DNA of 22,528 bases from Clostridiales bacterium UBA1758. GTDB taxonomy: Bacteria; Bacillota; Clostridia; Oscillospirales; UBA1758. A program made the translations under genes and the position numbers. This document shows positions 1-7,533 of the stretch, piece by piece (position 1 is the stretch's first letter; each line of letters begins with the position of its first letter). The stretch is from the NCBI GenBank assembly GCA_002315595.1, contig DCHG01000025.1, positions 793-23,320 of the forward strand. The letters are read 5' to 3'. The notes beneath the pieces were generated by a model. The model was not told the origin of the DNA and ran no database searches. It saw only the letters and a program-made list of their open reading frames with translations.

Positions 1-746
1 CGGATATGCCGGATTACAAACTCTATGTCATGCTCAACCAGTATTATCTGAGCGATAAGGACAGAGAAGCGATTTTCGCCAAGGCGAGAAAAAATCATGC
101 AACCGTGCTTTGGCTCTATGCGCCGGGTATGATCAACCCGAATACCGAGCCCGTACTCGACCTGAACAATATTGAAAAGACGACCGGCATGAAGGTCAAA
201 ATGCGCACCGGCACGGGATTCCCGTTTTTCAAGATCGGCGAAATTGATCATCCTGCCGTTAAATACGGCGATCCGCACAGAGTGTATGGTTATATCGACC
301 GCAATGTTCACAGCAATATCTGGATCACCCCGTCGGTACTTTCGCCCGCATATCTCAACCCCGCGCTCTACATCGAAGACGATGCCGTCACCGTCCTCGG
401 AAAATTCGGCGTCGACGGTAAGACTGCATACGCTATGCGTGAATATGAGGGATTTACGAGTGCTTATTGCTGCACGCAGGTGCTTCGCAGTGAACTGATC
501 GCGTCGCTTGCCGAGTACGCGGGATGCCATATCTTCGGCTACGATGACGATGTTATTTATGCGAATGAAAACTTCGTTGCTATCCACGCCAAAGAGCGCG
601 GAAAGCATACGATCCATTTCAAAAAGCCATGCTCACCGTATGAAGTTTACGAAAAGAAATTCTACGGCGAAAATGTTGACCATGTTGAATTGGATATGTA
701 TCTCGGCGAAACGAAGATGTTCGCCGTCAACGGCGGCGAATTTTAA
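1..746 (+). CDS. C-terminal part of a large glycoside-hydrolase-like protein (5' end outside window)
   Basis: The reading frame is open at the left edge (the codon before the first Met is Asp), so the gene starts upstream and only its last 247 or so residues are visible. The visible part opens with a segment of the type 'DYKLYVMLNQYYLSDKD...' followed by 'TVLWLYAPG'. This resembles the GATase-like beta-galactosidase trimerisation domain of GH42-type enzymes and of related large glycosidase-like proteins in gut Clostridia and Lentisphaerae. A small beta-sandwich-like tail follows ('HTIHFKKPCSPYEVYE' to 'LGETKMFAV'), as in the C-terminal all-beta domain of such enzymes. No catalytic residues are in view, so substrate and activity cannot be read. 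The gene ends 31 bases before the -35 box of the next operon and I see no convincing terminator. The family placement is from memory of similar proteins and is moderately sure. Confidence 0.6.
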   Translation, partial: DMPDYKLYVMLNQYYLSDKDREAIFAKARKNHATVLWLYAPGMINPNTEPVLDLNNIEKTTGMKVKMRTGTGFPFFKIGEIDHPAVKYGDPHRVYGYIDRNVHSNIWITPSVLSPAYLNPALYIEDDAVTVLGKFGVDGKTAYAMREYEGFTSAYCCTQVLRSELIASLAEYAGCHIFGYDDDVIYANENFVAIHAKERGKHTIHFKKPCSPYEVYEKKFYGENVDHVELDMYLGETKMFAVNGGEF

Positions 747-777
747 TTGAAAATTTGCCCAAAACGGACGAAAACTG

Positions 778-806
778 TTGACAAATCGGCGTTTTTATAA
801 TATATT
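778..806 (+). promoter_or_regulatory. Promoter of the hisS-aspS operon
   Basis: A perfect -35 box TTGACA (778-783) is followed after 17 bases by TATATT (801-806), a good -10 box. Transcription should begin near 812-814, leaving a leader of about 305 bases that contains the T-box. A second TATAAT at 796-801 lies only 12 bases from the -35 box and is too close to be used with it. Confidence 0.8.
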
Positions 807-860
807 ATTCGGAGCATATTGTCGGAATAATGTATTATTTCGAAAACATATCGTCGACCG

Positions 861-1075
861 GCGATGAACGGAAAGTTAGCGTGTGCGCTCCCACAGAGAG
901 AGAACGGTTGCTGAGAGTTCTCGGAGAATGCTGCGTGAAAGACATCCGCGAGCCTGCGCTTTTCAGCGCGTCCGTCCCGCGTTAAGGGACACCAAGAAAC
1001 GCATTGCGTTTGAATTTGGGTGGCACCACGGAGTAGAACCTTCGTCCCAGCGGGACGGAGGTTCTATATTTTTTC
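861..1075 (+). promoter_or_regulatory. T-box leader (tRNA-sensing, Asp specifier) of hisS-aspS
   Basis: Hallmarks of a T-box are present in order: GATGA near 863, the stem I AGAGAG/GGTTGCTGAGA apical elements (895-916), a specifier region GTGAAAGACATCC (935-947), a stem III-like hairpin GTCCC/GGGAC (974-978/986-990), and the conserved T-box core GGGTGGCACCACGG (1018-1031). An intrinsic terminator overlaps the alternative antiterminator. By alignment with other T-boxes the specifier triplet is GAC (941-943), an Asp codon, so uncharged tRNA-Asp should promote readthrough. CAT (His) overlaps it at 943-945. The downstream genes, histidyl- and aspartyl-tRNA synthetase, fit this. Stem boundaries are hand-drawn. 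Confidence 0.93.
1034..1075 (+). terminator. T-box controlled intrinsic terminator
   Basis: A 15-pair stem (1034-1048 with 1052-1066, one G-T wobble, loop AGC) is followed by ATATTTTTT. The 5' arm ends in CGTCCC, which can instead pair with the GGG of the T-box core at 1018-1020 to form the antiterminator. This is the usual T-box arrangement. Confidence 0.9.
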
Positions 1076-1105
1076 GCGGAAACTCAAAAGTTCACATATT
1101 CCGAA

Positions 1106-1111
1106 AAGGAG
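1106..1111 (+). promoter_or_regulatory. Ribosome binding site fixing the hisS start
   Basis: AAGGAG sits 8 bases before the ATG at 1120. The reading frame is open further upstream to 883, but that stretch is the T-box RNA and lacks a comparable ribosome site. The start is therefore 1120. Confidence 0.85.
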
Positions 1112-1119
1112 ATTTGCAT

Positions 1120-2382
1120 ATGGCCAGTGTTACGGCACCGAAAGGCACCAAGGACGTCCTTCCGGAAGAAAGTTATAAATGGCAATATCTCGAAGGCGTT
1201 CTTCGTCGCACTGCGGCGGAATTCGGCTTTCGTGAAATTCGATTCCCGACCTTTGAACACACCGAACTTTTCCTGCGCGGCGTGGGTGATACTACCGATG
1301 TAGTGCAGAAGGAAATGTACACCTTTAATGATAAAGGCGGTCGTTCCATTTCGCTCCGCCCGGAAGGTACCGCATCCACCGTGCGCAGTTTGATTGAAAA
1401 CTCCGTTTTTGCGGCAGGACTGCCGGTCAAATGTTTCTATATTGCGCCGAACTTCCGCTATGAGAAGCCTCAGGCAGGCCGCCTGCGCGAACATCATCAG
1501 TTCGGCGTGGAAATGTTCGGATCCCCTTCGCCGTCCGCCGATGCGGAGATCATTTCACTCGCGGACACGTTTTTGCGCCGTTTGGGACTGAACGAGATCG
1601 AACTTCACATCAATTCGATCGGTTGCCCGAATTGCCGTCCGAAATACTATGACGCATTACGCGAATATCTGAAACCTCACGCCGCGGAACTTTGCGAAAC
1701 CTGTCAGGGCAGACTTGAAAAAAACCCGATGCGCGTGCTTGACTGCAAAAGCCCGATCTGCAAAGAAATAGCCGCAGGCGCACCGAAGGCGATCGAACAT
1801 CTTTGCGACGATTGCAGAGAACATTTCGATTCCCTCCGCCGCCAACTCGACGACTGGGGCATCAAGTATTCGATTGACACATCCATCGTCCGCGGACTGG
1901 ATTATTACACAAACACTGTGTTCGAATTTATTTCCAACGGAATCGGTGCACAGGGCACTGTTTGCGGCGGTGGGCGATACAACGGTCTGGTCGGATCACT
2001 CGGTGGCCCGGAAATGCCGGCTCTCGGCTTCGGCAGTGGTCTGGAACGTCTGCTTCTCGCAATGGAAGGCGCGGGCGTCGAGATCCCGAAACCGCACACT
2101 ACGAAACTTTTCATTGCCGCGGCAGATGCCGAAGCGTCCGAAAAAATCGGAAAGATCGTCCTTGATCTTCGCCGTGCGGGGATTAGTGCAGAACGCGACA
2201 CACTCGGTCGTTCGCTCAAAGCACAGATGAAATATGCCGACCGTATCGGTGCGGAGTACAGCGTTGTTCTCGGCGGAAACGAACTTGCCGCCGGTGTTGC
2301 AAAAGTGAAAAATATGTCCGACGGCGAAAGTTTTGAGTGCGAGATCAGCGCCGAAGCATTGGCCGCAGTCGTATCGAAATAA
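1120..2382 (+). CDS. hisS: Histidyl-tRNA synthetase
   Basis: This class II aminoacyl-tRNA synthetase charges tRNA-His with histidine in the cytoplasm using ATP. The 420-residue product is of normal length. It opens with the typical 'APKGTKDVLPEE' segment. Motif 2, around residues 110-130, reads FRYEKPQAGRLREHHQFGVE. The histidine-specific motifs are RGLDYYTNTVFEF (about 258-270) and CGGGRYNGL (about 282-290), and motif 3 is near 301-315 (FGSGLERLLLAM). A small C-terminal anticodon-binding domain covers about 325-420. A Cys-rich insertion (about 168-240, CPNC, CETC, CDDC and others) is typical of many Bacillota HisRS. It is the first gene of the T-box controlled operon and lies 25 bases before aspS. 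The start at 1120 follows an AAGGAG site. Confidence 0.97.
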   Translation: MASVTAPKGTKDVLPEESYKWQYLEGVLRRTAAEFGFREIRFPTFEHTELFLRGVGDTTDVVQKEMYTFNDKGGRSISLRPEGTASTVRSLIENSVFAAGLPVKCFYIAPNFRYEKPQAGRLREHHQFGVEMFGSPSPSADAEIISLADTFLRRLGLNEIELHINSIGCPNCRPKYYDALREYLKPHAAELCETCQGRLEKNPMRVLDCKSPICKEIAAGAPKAIEHLCDDCREHFDSLRRQLDDWGIKYSIDTSIVRGLDYYTNTVFEFISNGIGAQGTVCGGGRYNGLVGSLGGPEMPALGFGSGLERLLLAMEGAGVEIPKPHTTKLFIAAADAEASEKIGKIVLDLRRAGISAERDTLGRSLKAQMKYADRIGAEYSVVLGGNELAAGVAKVKNMSDGESFECEISAEALAAVVSK

Positions 2383-2393
2383 ATATCTTCTAG

Positions 2394-2400
2394 AAAGGAA
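2394..2400 (+). promoter_or_regulatory. Ribosome binding site fixing the aspS start
   Basis: AAAGGAA ends 7 bases before the ATG at 2408. An in-frame open stretch runs back into the end of hisS (from 2333), but the site and the normal protein length favour 2408. A second ATG two codons later (2414) is possible but less well spaced. Confidence 0.75.
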
Positions 2401-2407
2401 TCATCCC

Positions 2408-4189
2408 ATGAAAATGGCAGGAAATGAAGGCCGCACCCGTTATTGCGGCGAATATCGTGCCGCACATATCGGTGAAAGTGTCACCGCTTGTGGCTGGGTA
2501 CAGAGAGCGAGAAATCTCGGCGGACTTATCTTTGTCGATTTGCGCGATCGTACCGGCATCGTTCAGTGCGTGTTCGATGAATCCGTCACGCCGGAGATCT
2601 TTCAGATCGCCGAAACCCTCCGCAGTGAGTATGTCATCGCCGTTGCGGGTAAAGTACGCAGTCGAGGTGAACTCGTCAACAAAACCATTCCGACCGGCGA
2701 GATTGAAATCGAAGCCACCGGCGTAGAGATCTTCTCCAAAGCCGACACGCCTCCGTTTGAGATCGCCGACGACACCAATGCAGGTGAAGAACTTCGCTTG
2801 AAGTACCGTTACCTCGACCTGCGCCGTCCTCATTTGCAGGAGGTCATTGCCCTCCGTCACCGCGTTGCAAAGGCCGTCCGTGACTACTATGACGAAAACG
2901 ATTTCTTCGAAATAGAAACGCCGATCTTAACCAAGTCCACACCGGAAGGCGCGAGAGATTATCTCGTTCCGAGCCGTGTGCAGAACGGCAAGTTCTACGC
3001 TTTGCCGCAATCCCCGCAACAGTATAAACAACTTTTGATGGTTTCGGGCTTTGACCGATATTTCCAGATCGCCCGTTGCTTCCGTGATGAAGATCTGCGT
3101 GCCAATCGTCAGCCGGAGTTCACTCAGGTCGATGTCGAAATGAGTTTTGTCGACACCGAAGACGTCCTCAACGTCAACGAAGGTTTCATTCACTATGTAT
3201 TCAAAAAGATCCGTGGCATTGACTTGCCGAACCCGATCCGCAGAATGACATGGGCAGAGTGCATGGAACGCTACGGTTCCGACAAACCCGACCTTCGTTT
3301 TGGCTTTGAGATCCGCAACATCAGTGACATCGTCGCAAATAGCGGCTTCTCCGTGTTCAAATCCGCCATTGATGCAGGCGGCTCCGTCCGACTGATTAAG
3401 GTCGACGGTTGTGCGAAGTTCACCAGGAAGGAGATCGACTCGCTGACCGACTATGTCAAGACCTATCGCGCAAAGGGACTTGCATGGCATAAAGTCCTCG
3501 CCGAAGGCGGCTCCTCATCCTTTGCCAAATTCATGACCGAGGATGAGATGAAAGCGATCATCGACCGTGCTGAGGCAAAGGAAGGTGACCTGCTCCTCGT
3601 TGTCGCCGACGCTAAGGATTCCGTTGTCAAGACTGCGCTCGGTGAACTCCGCCGTGAGTGTGCAAGAAGACTTGACCTGCTCAAACCGGGCGTGTTCGAG
3701 GCTCTTTGGGTGACTGAATTCCCGCTTCTTGAATATAGTGAGGAAGACGGACGCTACTATGCAAGCCATCACCCGTTCACGGCTCCGATGGACGAGGATC
3801 TGCCTCTGTTCAAGACCAATCCGGGCGCGATCCGTTCCAAGACCTACGACATCGTCATCAACGGCGAGGAGGTCGGCGGCGGTTCGATCCGCATCCATTC
3901 CCCGGAAATCCAGCAGTTGATGTTCGAAACTCTCGGCTTCAAGGACGAGGATATCATGGAACGCTTCGGTCATTTGATCAAGGCGTTCAGTTACGGCGCA
4001 CCCCCGCATGGCGGACTTGCCTTCGGGCTTGACCGACTTGTTATGACGCTCGGTGAAACCGAGTCCATTCGTGACGTCATTGCTTTCCCGAAAGTACAGA
4101 CGGCGTCCGAATTGATGATGGCATCCCCTGATTTCGTCGACCAAAAGCAACTTGACGAACTCGGCATTGAAATTAAATCGAAGAAATAA
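2408..4189 (+). CDS. aspS: Aspartyl-tRNA synthetase (bacterial type)
   Basis: This class IIb synthetase attaches aspartate to tRNA-Asp. The 593-residue product has the full bacterial layout: an N-terminal OB-fold anticodon-binding domain (about 10-110, with GGLIFVDLRDRTG), RYLDLRRP, and motif 1 (FFEIETPILTKSTPEGARD, near 165-183). The aspartate-site segment LPQSPQQYKQLLM is followed by motif 2 (RDEDLRANRQPEFTQVD, near 223-240), a GAD insertion domain (about 290-420), and motif 3 (GLAFGLDRLVMTLG, near 535-548). In the OB fold the residue after 'RN' is Leu (NLGGLIF). From memory, Leu there is the state seen in tRNA-Asp-specific enzymes and His in non-discriminating ones, so this enzyme is probably discriminating; that is inference. 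Motif 2 has RAN where many bacterial enzymes have RAD. It is co-transcribed with hisS under the Asp-type T-box, and I see no clear terminator after it. Confidence 0.97.
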   Translation: MKMAGNEGRTRYCGEYRAAHIGESVTACGWVQRARNLGGLIFVDLRDRTGIVQCVFDESVTPEIFQIAETLRSEYVIAVAGKVRSRGELVNKTIPTGEIEIEATGVEIFSKADTPPFEIADDTNAGEELRLKYRYLDLRRPHLQEVIALRHRVAKAVRDYYDENDFFEIETPILTKSTPEGARDYLVPSRVQNGKFYALPQSPQQYKQLLMVSGFDRYFQIARCFRDEDLRANRQPEFTQVDVEMSFVDTEDVLNVNEGFIHYVFKKIRGIDLPNPIRRMTWAECMERYGSDKPDLRFGFEIRNISDIVANSGFSVFKSAIDAGGSVRLIKVDGCAKFTRKEIDSLTDYVKTYRAKGLAWHKVLAEGGSSSFAKFMTEDEMKAIIDRAEAKEGDLLLVVADAKDSVVKTALGELRRECARRLDLLKPGVFEALWVTEFPLLEYSEEDGRYYASHHPFTAPMDEDLPLFKTNPGAIRSKTYDIVINGEEVGGGSIRIHSPEIQQLMFETLGFKDEDIMERFGHLIKAFSYGAPPHGGLAFGLDRLVMTLGETESIRDVIAFPKVQTASELMMASPDFVDQKQLDELGIEIKSKK

Positions 4190-4207
4190 CCGAAAATTTC
4201 AAAAAAA

Positions 4208-4246
4208 TTCACACAAAGCATGCAAAATGTGATAAACTATTTGCAT
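4208..4246 (+). promoter_or_regulatory. Putative promoter and operator of the Gld-type ABC operon
   Basis: A possible -35 TTCACA (4208-4213) lies 19 bases before TAAACT (4233-4238). The latter carries an upstream TG (4230-4231), as in extended -10 promoters. A 7-base inverted repeat, ATGCAAA at 4220-4226 and TTTGCAT at 4240-4246 with a 13-base spacer, straddles the -10 box and could be a repressor site. The promoter is weaker than others in the window, so part of the transcription may come from aspS readthrough. Confidence 0.45.
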
Positions 4247-4297
4247 AGCGCAAAATTACCGTCGTTTTATGACGGCATATGGGAGTGATCTTAACAA

Positions 4298-5257
4298 ATG
4301 ATCGAAGTTTCTCACCTTTCCAAGCACTATGGCGACAAGCGTGCGGTCGATGATATTTCGTTTACCATAAACGAAGGTGAAATCGTCGGTTTCCTCGGGC
4401 CGAACGGCGCAGGCAAAACCACCACGATGAACATCATCACCGGCTATATCTCCGCCACTGCGGGTTCTGCCAAGATTGACGGCATCGATGTGCTTGAAGA
4501 TCCGATGGCGGCAAAGAAAAAGATCGGCTACCTGCCGGAAATGCCCCCTCTTTACATGGATATGACCGTCGACGAATACCTCAACTTTGCCTACGATCTG
4601 AAAAAGATCGATATGTCCGATAAGAAGGCACATATCGCCGCCGTTTGCGACATGGTCAAAATTTCCCATGTTCGCAAGCGCGTCATTAAAAACCTTTCCA
4701 AGGGTTATAAACAGCGTGTCGGTATGGCGCAGGCTCTTCTCGGAAACCCGGATGTTTTGATATTGGACGAGCCGACCGTCGGTCTCGATCCGACGCAGAT
4801 CATCGAGATCCGCAATGTCATCAAAGATCTCGGAAAGCGTTGCACCATCATCTTCTCGTCCCACATTCTGCCAGAGGTTTCCGCCGTCTGCGAACGCGTT
4901 CTCGTCATCAACGAGGGAAAACTGATCGCCGATGATACGCCGGAAGCACTTTCCGCGATCGTGGCAAACGAAAGAAAACTGATCGTCCGTATTGCCGGCA
5001 ACCGCAACACTGCGTTCTCGATCCTTCGCGGACTCGCCGGTATCCGTCGTGTTGAGGTTTCCGGTGAGCACGAAAAAGGCTCCTGCGACTTCATCGTTGA
5101 AAGCCAGCCCTCCGTTGACATCAGAAAGCCGATGTTCTCTGCCCTTGCCGCCGAAGGACAGGCGATACTTATGCTTAAACCTTTGGACGTCTCCCTTGAG
5201 GATATCTTCCTCAAACTTGTCGGAGCATCCTACAAAGATAAGGGGGATGTCAAATGA
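4298..5257 (+). CDS. ABC transporter ATP-binding protein, GldA-like
   Basis: This is the cytoplasmic ATPase of an ABC-2 type transporter, 319 residues. Seen motifs: Walker A GPNGAGKT (residues 34-41, Lys40), a Q-loop region in which the usual Gln is replaced (GYLPEMPPLY, about 77-86), signature LSKGYKQR (133-140), Walker B VLILDE (153-158), GLDP D-loop (162-165) and H-loop His189. The 'YLPE.PPLY' Q-loop is characteristic of the GldA/ABC-2 group of ATPases. About 100 further residues (220-319) form the C-terminal domain usual in this group. A ribosome site GGGAG lies 12 bases before ATG. The stop overlaps the start of the permease by four bases (ATGA), so the two are translationally coupled. 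The substrate is unknown. The gene symbol is withheld because GldA is named for Bacteroidetes gliding and no such role is implied here. Confidence 0.92.
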   Translation: MIEVSHLSKHYGDKRAVDDISFTINEGEIVGFLGPNGAGKTTTMNIITGYISATAGSAKIDGIDVLEDPMAAKKKIGYLPEMPPLYMDMTVDEYLNFAYDLKKIDMSDKKAHIAAVCDMVKISHVRKRVIKNLSKGYKQRVGMAQALLGNPDVLILDEPTVGLDPTQIIEIRNVIKDLGKRCTIIFSSHILPEVSAVCERVLVINEGKLIADDTPEALSAIVANERKLIVRIAGNRNTAFSILRGLAGIRRVEVSGEHEKGSCDFIVESQPSVDIRKPMFSALAAEGQAILMLKPLDVSLEDIFLKLVGASYKDKGDVK

Positions 5258-5958
5258 AAGCAATTATGAAGCGCGACCTCCGCAGTTTCTTCACAGGACC
5301 GATCGGATATATTTTTTGCTCATCGTTCTTCCTTGCAATGGCGTTGATCTTCTATATCTACCACCTCAGCGCCAATAACGGTGAACTCGCCGGCCTGTTC
5401 CAAAAGATGATCCTTTCGCTTATTATCCTGATGCCGCTTCTTACGATGCGACTGATCAGCGAAGAAAAGAAAATGAAGACCGAGCAGATCCTTCTTACCA
5501 GTCCGGTCAGTCTTTATGACATCGTCGTCGGCAAGTTTATTGCGACCTTCCTTGTCTTTATGGTGGCTCTTGTCCTGACGATTATTTTCCCGATCATCAC
5601 GGCGTTCTACTGCAAACTCAGTTTTATGTATGTCCTTGGCAATTATGTCGCGGCAATTCTTGCGGCATCGACCTTCATTGCCATTGGTATTTTCGTGTCG
5701 AGCCTGACCGAAAACCAGTTGATTGCGGCCATTCTTTCGATCATCGCACTTGGTTTTATGTATCTGCTTGATACGATCACCTCGTTGATCGATTCGCCGT
5801 TTGTTGTCAAGGTTTTGAACTTCGTTTCCGTTTTCTCGCGTTTTTCCGGACTCCAAAGCGGCGTTTTCCCGCTTTCCGACATTATTTATTACATCAGCCT
5901 GACCTGCCTGTTCCTTTTCTTCACCGTTCGAGTGTATGAAAAGCGCCGTTGGGCCTGA
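5254..5958 (+). CDS. ABC-2 type permease, GldF-like
   Basis: This 234-residue integral membrane protein is the partner of the ATPase encoded just before it. About six hydrophobic helices are visible (near residues 17-37, 47-66, 95-118, 128-150, 155-173 and 207-226). Family hallmarks of GldF-type permeases are the N-terminal 'LRSFFTGPIGYIF' and the cytoplasmic 'EEKKMKTEQILLTSPVS' coupling-helix region after helix 2, followed by 'VVGKF'. The start codon overlaps the ATPase stop. The protein ends in a positively charged tail (EKRRWA). The next gene begins 15 bases downstream. The transported molecule cannot be inferred from sequence. Confidence 0.9.
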   Translation: MKAIMKRDLRSFFTGPIGYIFCSSFFLAMALIFYIYHLSANNGELAGLFQKMILSLIILMPLLTMRLISEEKKMKTEQILLTSPVSLYDIVVGKFIATFLVFMVALVLTIIFPIITAFYCKLSFMYVLGNYVAAILAASTFIAIGIFVSSLTENQLIAAILSIIALGFMYLLDTITSLIDSPFVVKVLNFVSVFSRFSGLQSGVFPLSDIIYYISLTCLFLFFTVRVYEKRRWA

Positions 5959-5973
5959 TCGGGGGTGTAGACG

Positions 5974-7533
5974 ATGAAAGAGATTAAAAACACTGCGGCA
6001 AAGCCCGCAGAAAAGACTTCTTCTGCGAAAGCGGACAAGATCAAACAGAGTTTTATCCGCGAGATTAAGGACGGCAAGATTTTTCAGGGACGCAAGTTCA
6101 AATACGGTTCCGTTGCTACGGCACTGACTTGCGTGGTTATCGTGCTGGTCGTTCTTATCAACTTGTTTACCCAGTTCATGACCGACAGATTCAACCTCAA
6201 ACTCGATATTTCGGGTATCGGTTTGTATGATTTCGACGATGCGACTTACGATATTCTCACCACGATGGATCAGAATGTCACGATCTATGTTGCATCCTCC
6301 GAATCCAATTATCAGGACGGAATTTCCATTGACCAGTATCTCGGCACTAACTCTATGGAAGTCCACGAGATTCTCAATCGTTTCGTCAATGGCTCAAACG
6401 GTCATATCACCGTCAAATATATCGACACGATCAAGAACCCGCTGTTCTTTTCGAAGTTTGACATTGATCCGAGTACCTTGAACGGCACGCTTGTTGTTGT
6501 CGGTGAGGATAACACCTATAAGTGCGTCAGTTACTACGATTTGTATGAGTACGATTCCTCCACTTATGCCGCAATCACTTCGCTTGCCGAGCAGAAACTT
6601 GTCTATGCCATTGAATATGTCATGGGCGTTGATATGCCGAAACTCGCATTCATCACCGGCCATGAAGAAAACATGGACACTTACCTCGAATACACTTACA
6701 AAAACAACAACTGCGAAATCTGCGAAGTGAATATCACCAATGAGGAACTGACTGATGATATTGATGTTATCGTGATCGCATCCCCGGTGTATGACTACAC
6801 TTCCGAAGACATTGCCAAACTCGACGCATTTATGCGTTCCGGCAAAAACGCCATTGTTCTTGCCGGTGCCGAAATGCCGGAACTTCCGAACTTTGAAGCG
6901 TATTTGGAAGAGTGGGGCGTGGGTATTGACAGCACGCTCGTGCTTGATACCGACAAGGCAATGTCCAATGCGCAGGAAATCCTGCTGAACGCCAATACCG
7001 AAATTTACGGATCCTTGGCACTGTATAGCGATATGTATATCGCTTCGCAGAACACCCGTAAGATCGACATTCTTTGGAATGTTCAGAGTGGACGCTACGT
7101 TTATCCGCTTGTCTATTCTTCGGATTCCTCTTATTGCAAGACCACAGATGAGGACTCCCTCAACGAAGTGCTTGCCAAGGAGGATGCGGATACCGACGGA
7201 CCGTTCACCGTCGCTTCGATCACTGTTGCAGAATTCACCACGAACAACAAGATCGTGCGTTCCAATATGATCGTTTACGGTTCGACCGAACTTGCCTCGC
7301 AGACATATATGGTCAATGCCAAGTACCTCAACAGCCGTATGTTTACCGCAAACCTGAGCCTCATGTTCCCCGAAGACGAGGCGGTTTCCGTCACCGGCAA
7401 GACATATAATGATTTTTCGATGAGCGTTACCACCGCACAGTCCGATGCGATGCTTTGGGCACTCGGGATCATCACTCCGTTGATCATCCTTGTCGTCGGC
7501 ATTGCGATCTGGTTTAGAAGGAGAAATGCCTGA
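5974..7533 (+). CDS. GldG-like ABC auxiliary protein
   Basis: The product is 519 residues. A charged cytoplasmic N-terminus rich in Lys/Ala (1-45) is followed by one transmembrane helix (about 46-68). A large domain presumed extracellular carries the GldG/ABC-auxiliary features: a segment after 'GLYDFDDATYDIL', 'VTIYV', a 'YVMGVDMPKLAFITGHEE' region, and 'DIDVIVIASP' followed by 'GKNAIVLAG'. These recall the Rossmann-like DUF family often called ABC_transp_aux. A second helix lies near the C-terminus (about 493-515), followed by FRRRNA. The start ATG follows GGGGGTG with a 6-base gap. Its stop codon overlaps the next start (TGATG). It likely forms a complex with the preceding permease and ATPase; its biochemical role is not known to me. 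Confidence 0.85.
   Translation: MKEIKNTAAKPAEKTSSAKADKIKQSFIREIKDGKIFQGRKFKYGSVATALTCVVIVLVVLINLFTQFMTDRFNLKLDISGIGLYDFDDATYDILTTMDQNVTIYVASSESNYQDGISIDQYLGTNSMEVHEILNRFVNGSNGHITVKYIDTIKNPLFFSKFDIDPSTLNGTLVVVGEDNTYKCVSYYDLYEYDSSTYAAITSLAEQKLVYAIEYVMGVDMPKLAFITGHEENMDTYLEYTYKNNNCEICEVNITNEELTDDIDVIVIASPVYDYTSEDIAKLDAFMRSGKNAIVLAGAEMPELPNFEAYLEEWGVGIDSTLVLDTDKAMSNAQEILLNANTEIYGSLALYSDMYIASQNTRKIDILWNVQSGRYVYPLVYSSDSSYCKTTDEDSLNEVLAKEDADTDGPFTVASITVAEFTTNNKIVRSNMIVYGSTELASQTYMVNAKYLNSRMFTANLSLMFPEDEAVSVTGKTYNDFSMSVTTAQSDAMLWALGIITPLIILVVGIAIWFRRRNA

Noticed and set aside
722..744. Terminator for the left-edge gene (CGCCG/CGGCG hairpin followed by AATTTT)
   Set aside because: Only a 5-pair stem, inside the coding end, separated from a short T-run by several bases.
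883..1119. In-frame N-terminal extension of hisS by 79 residues
   Set aside because: This stretch is the T-box RNA with its terminator; HisRS normally begins with the sequence following ATG 1120, which has a good ribosome site.
4256..6366. Minus-strand open frames of 335 and 348 codons over the ABC operon
   Set aside because: They lie opposite well-supported ABC genes with overlapping starts and stops; their translations show no recognisable domain.
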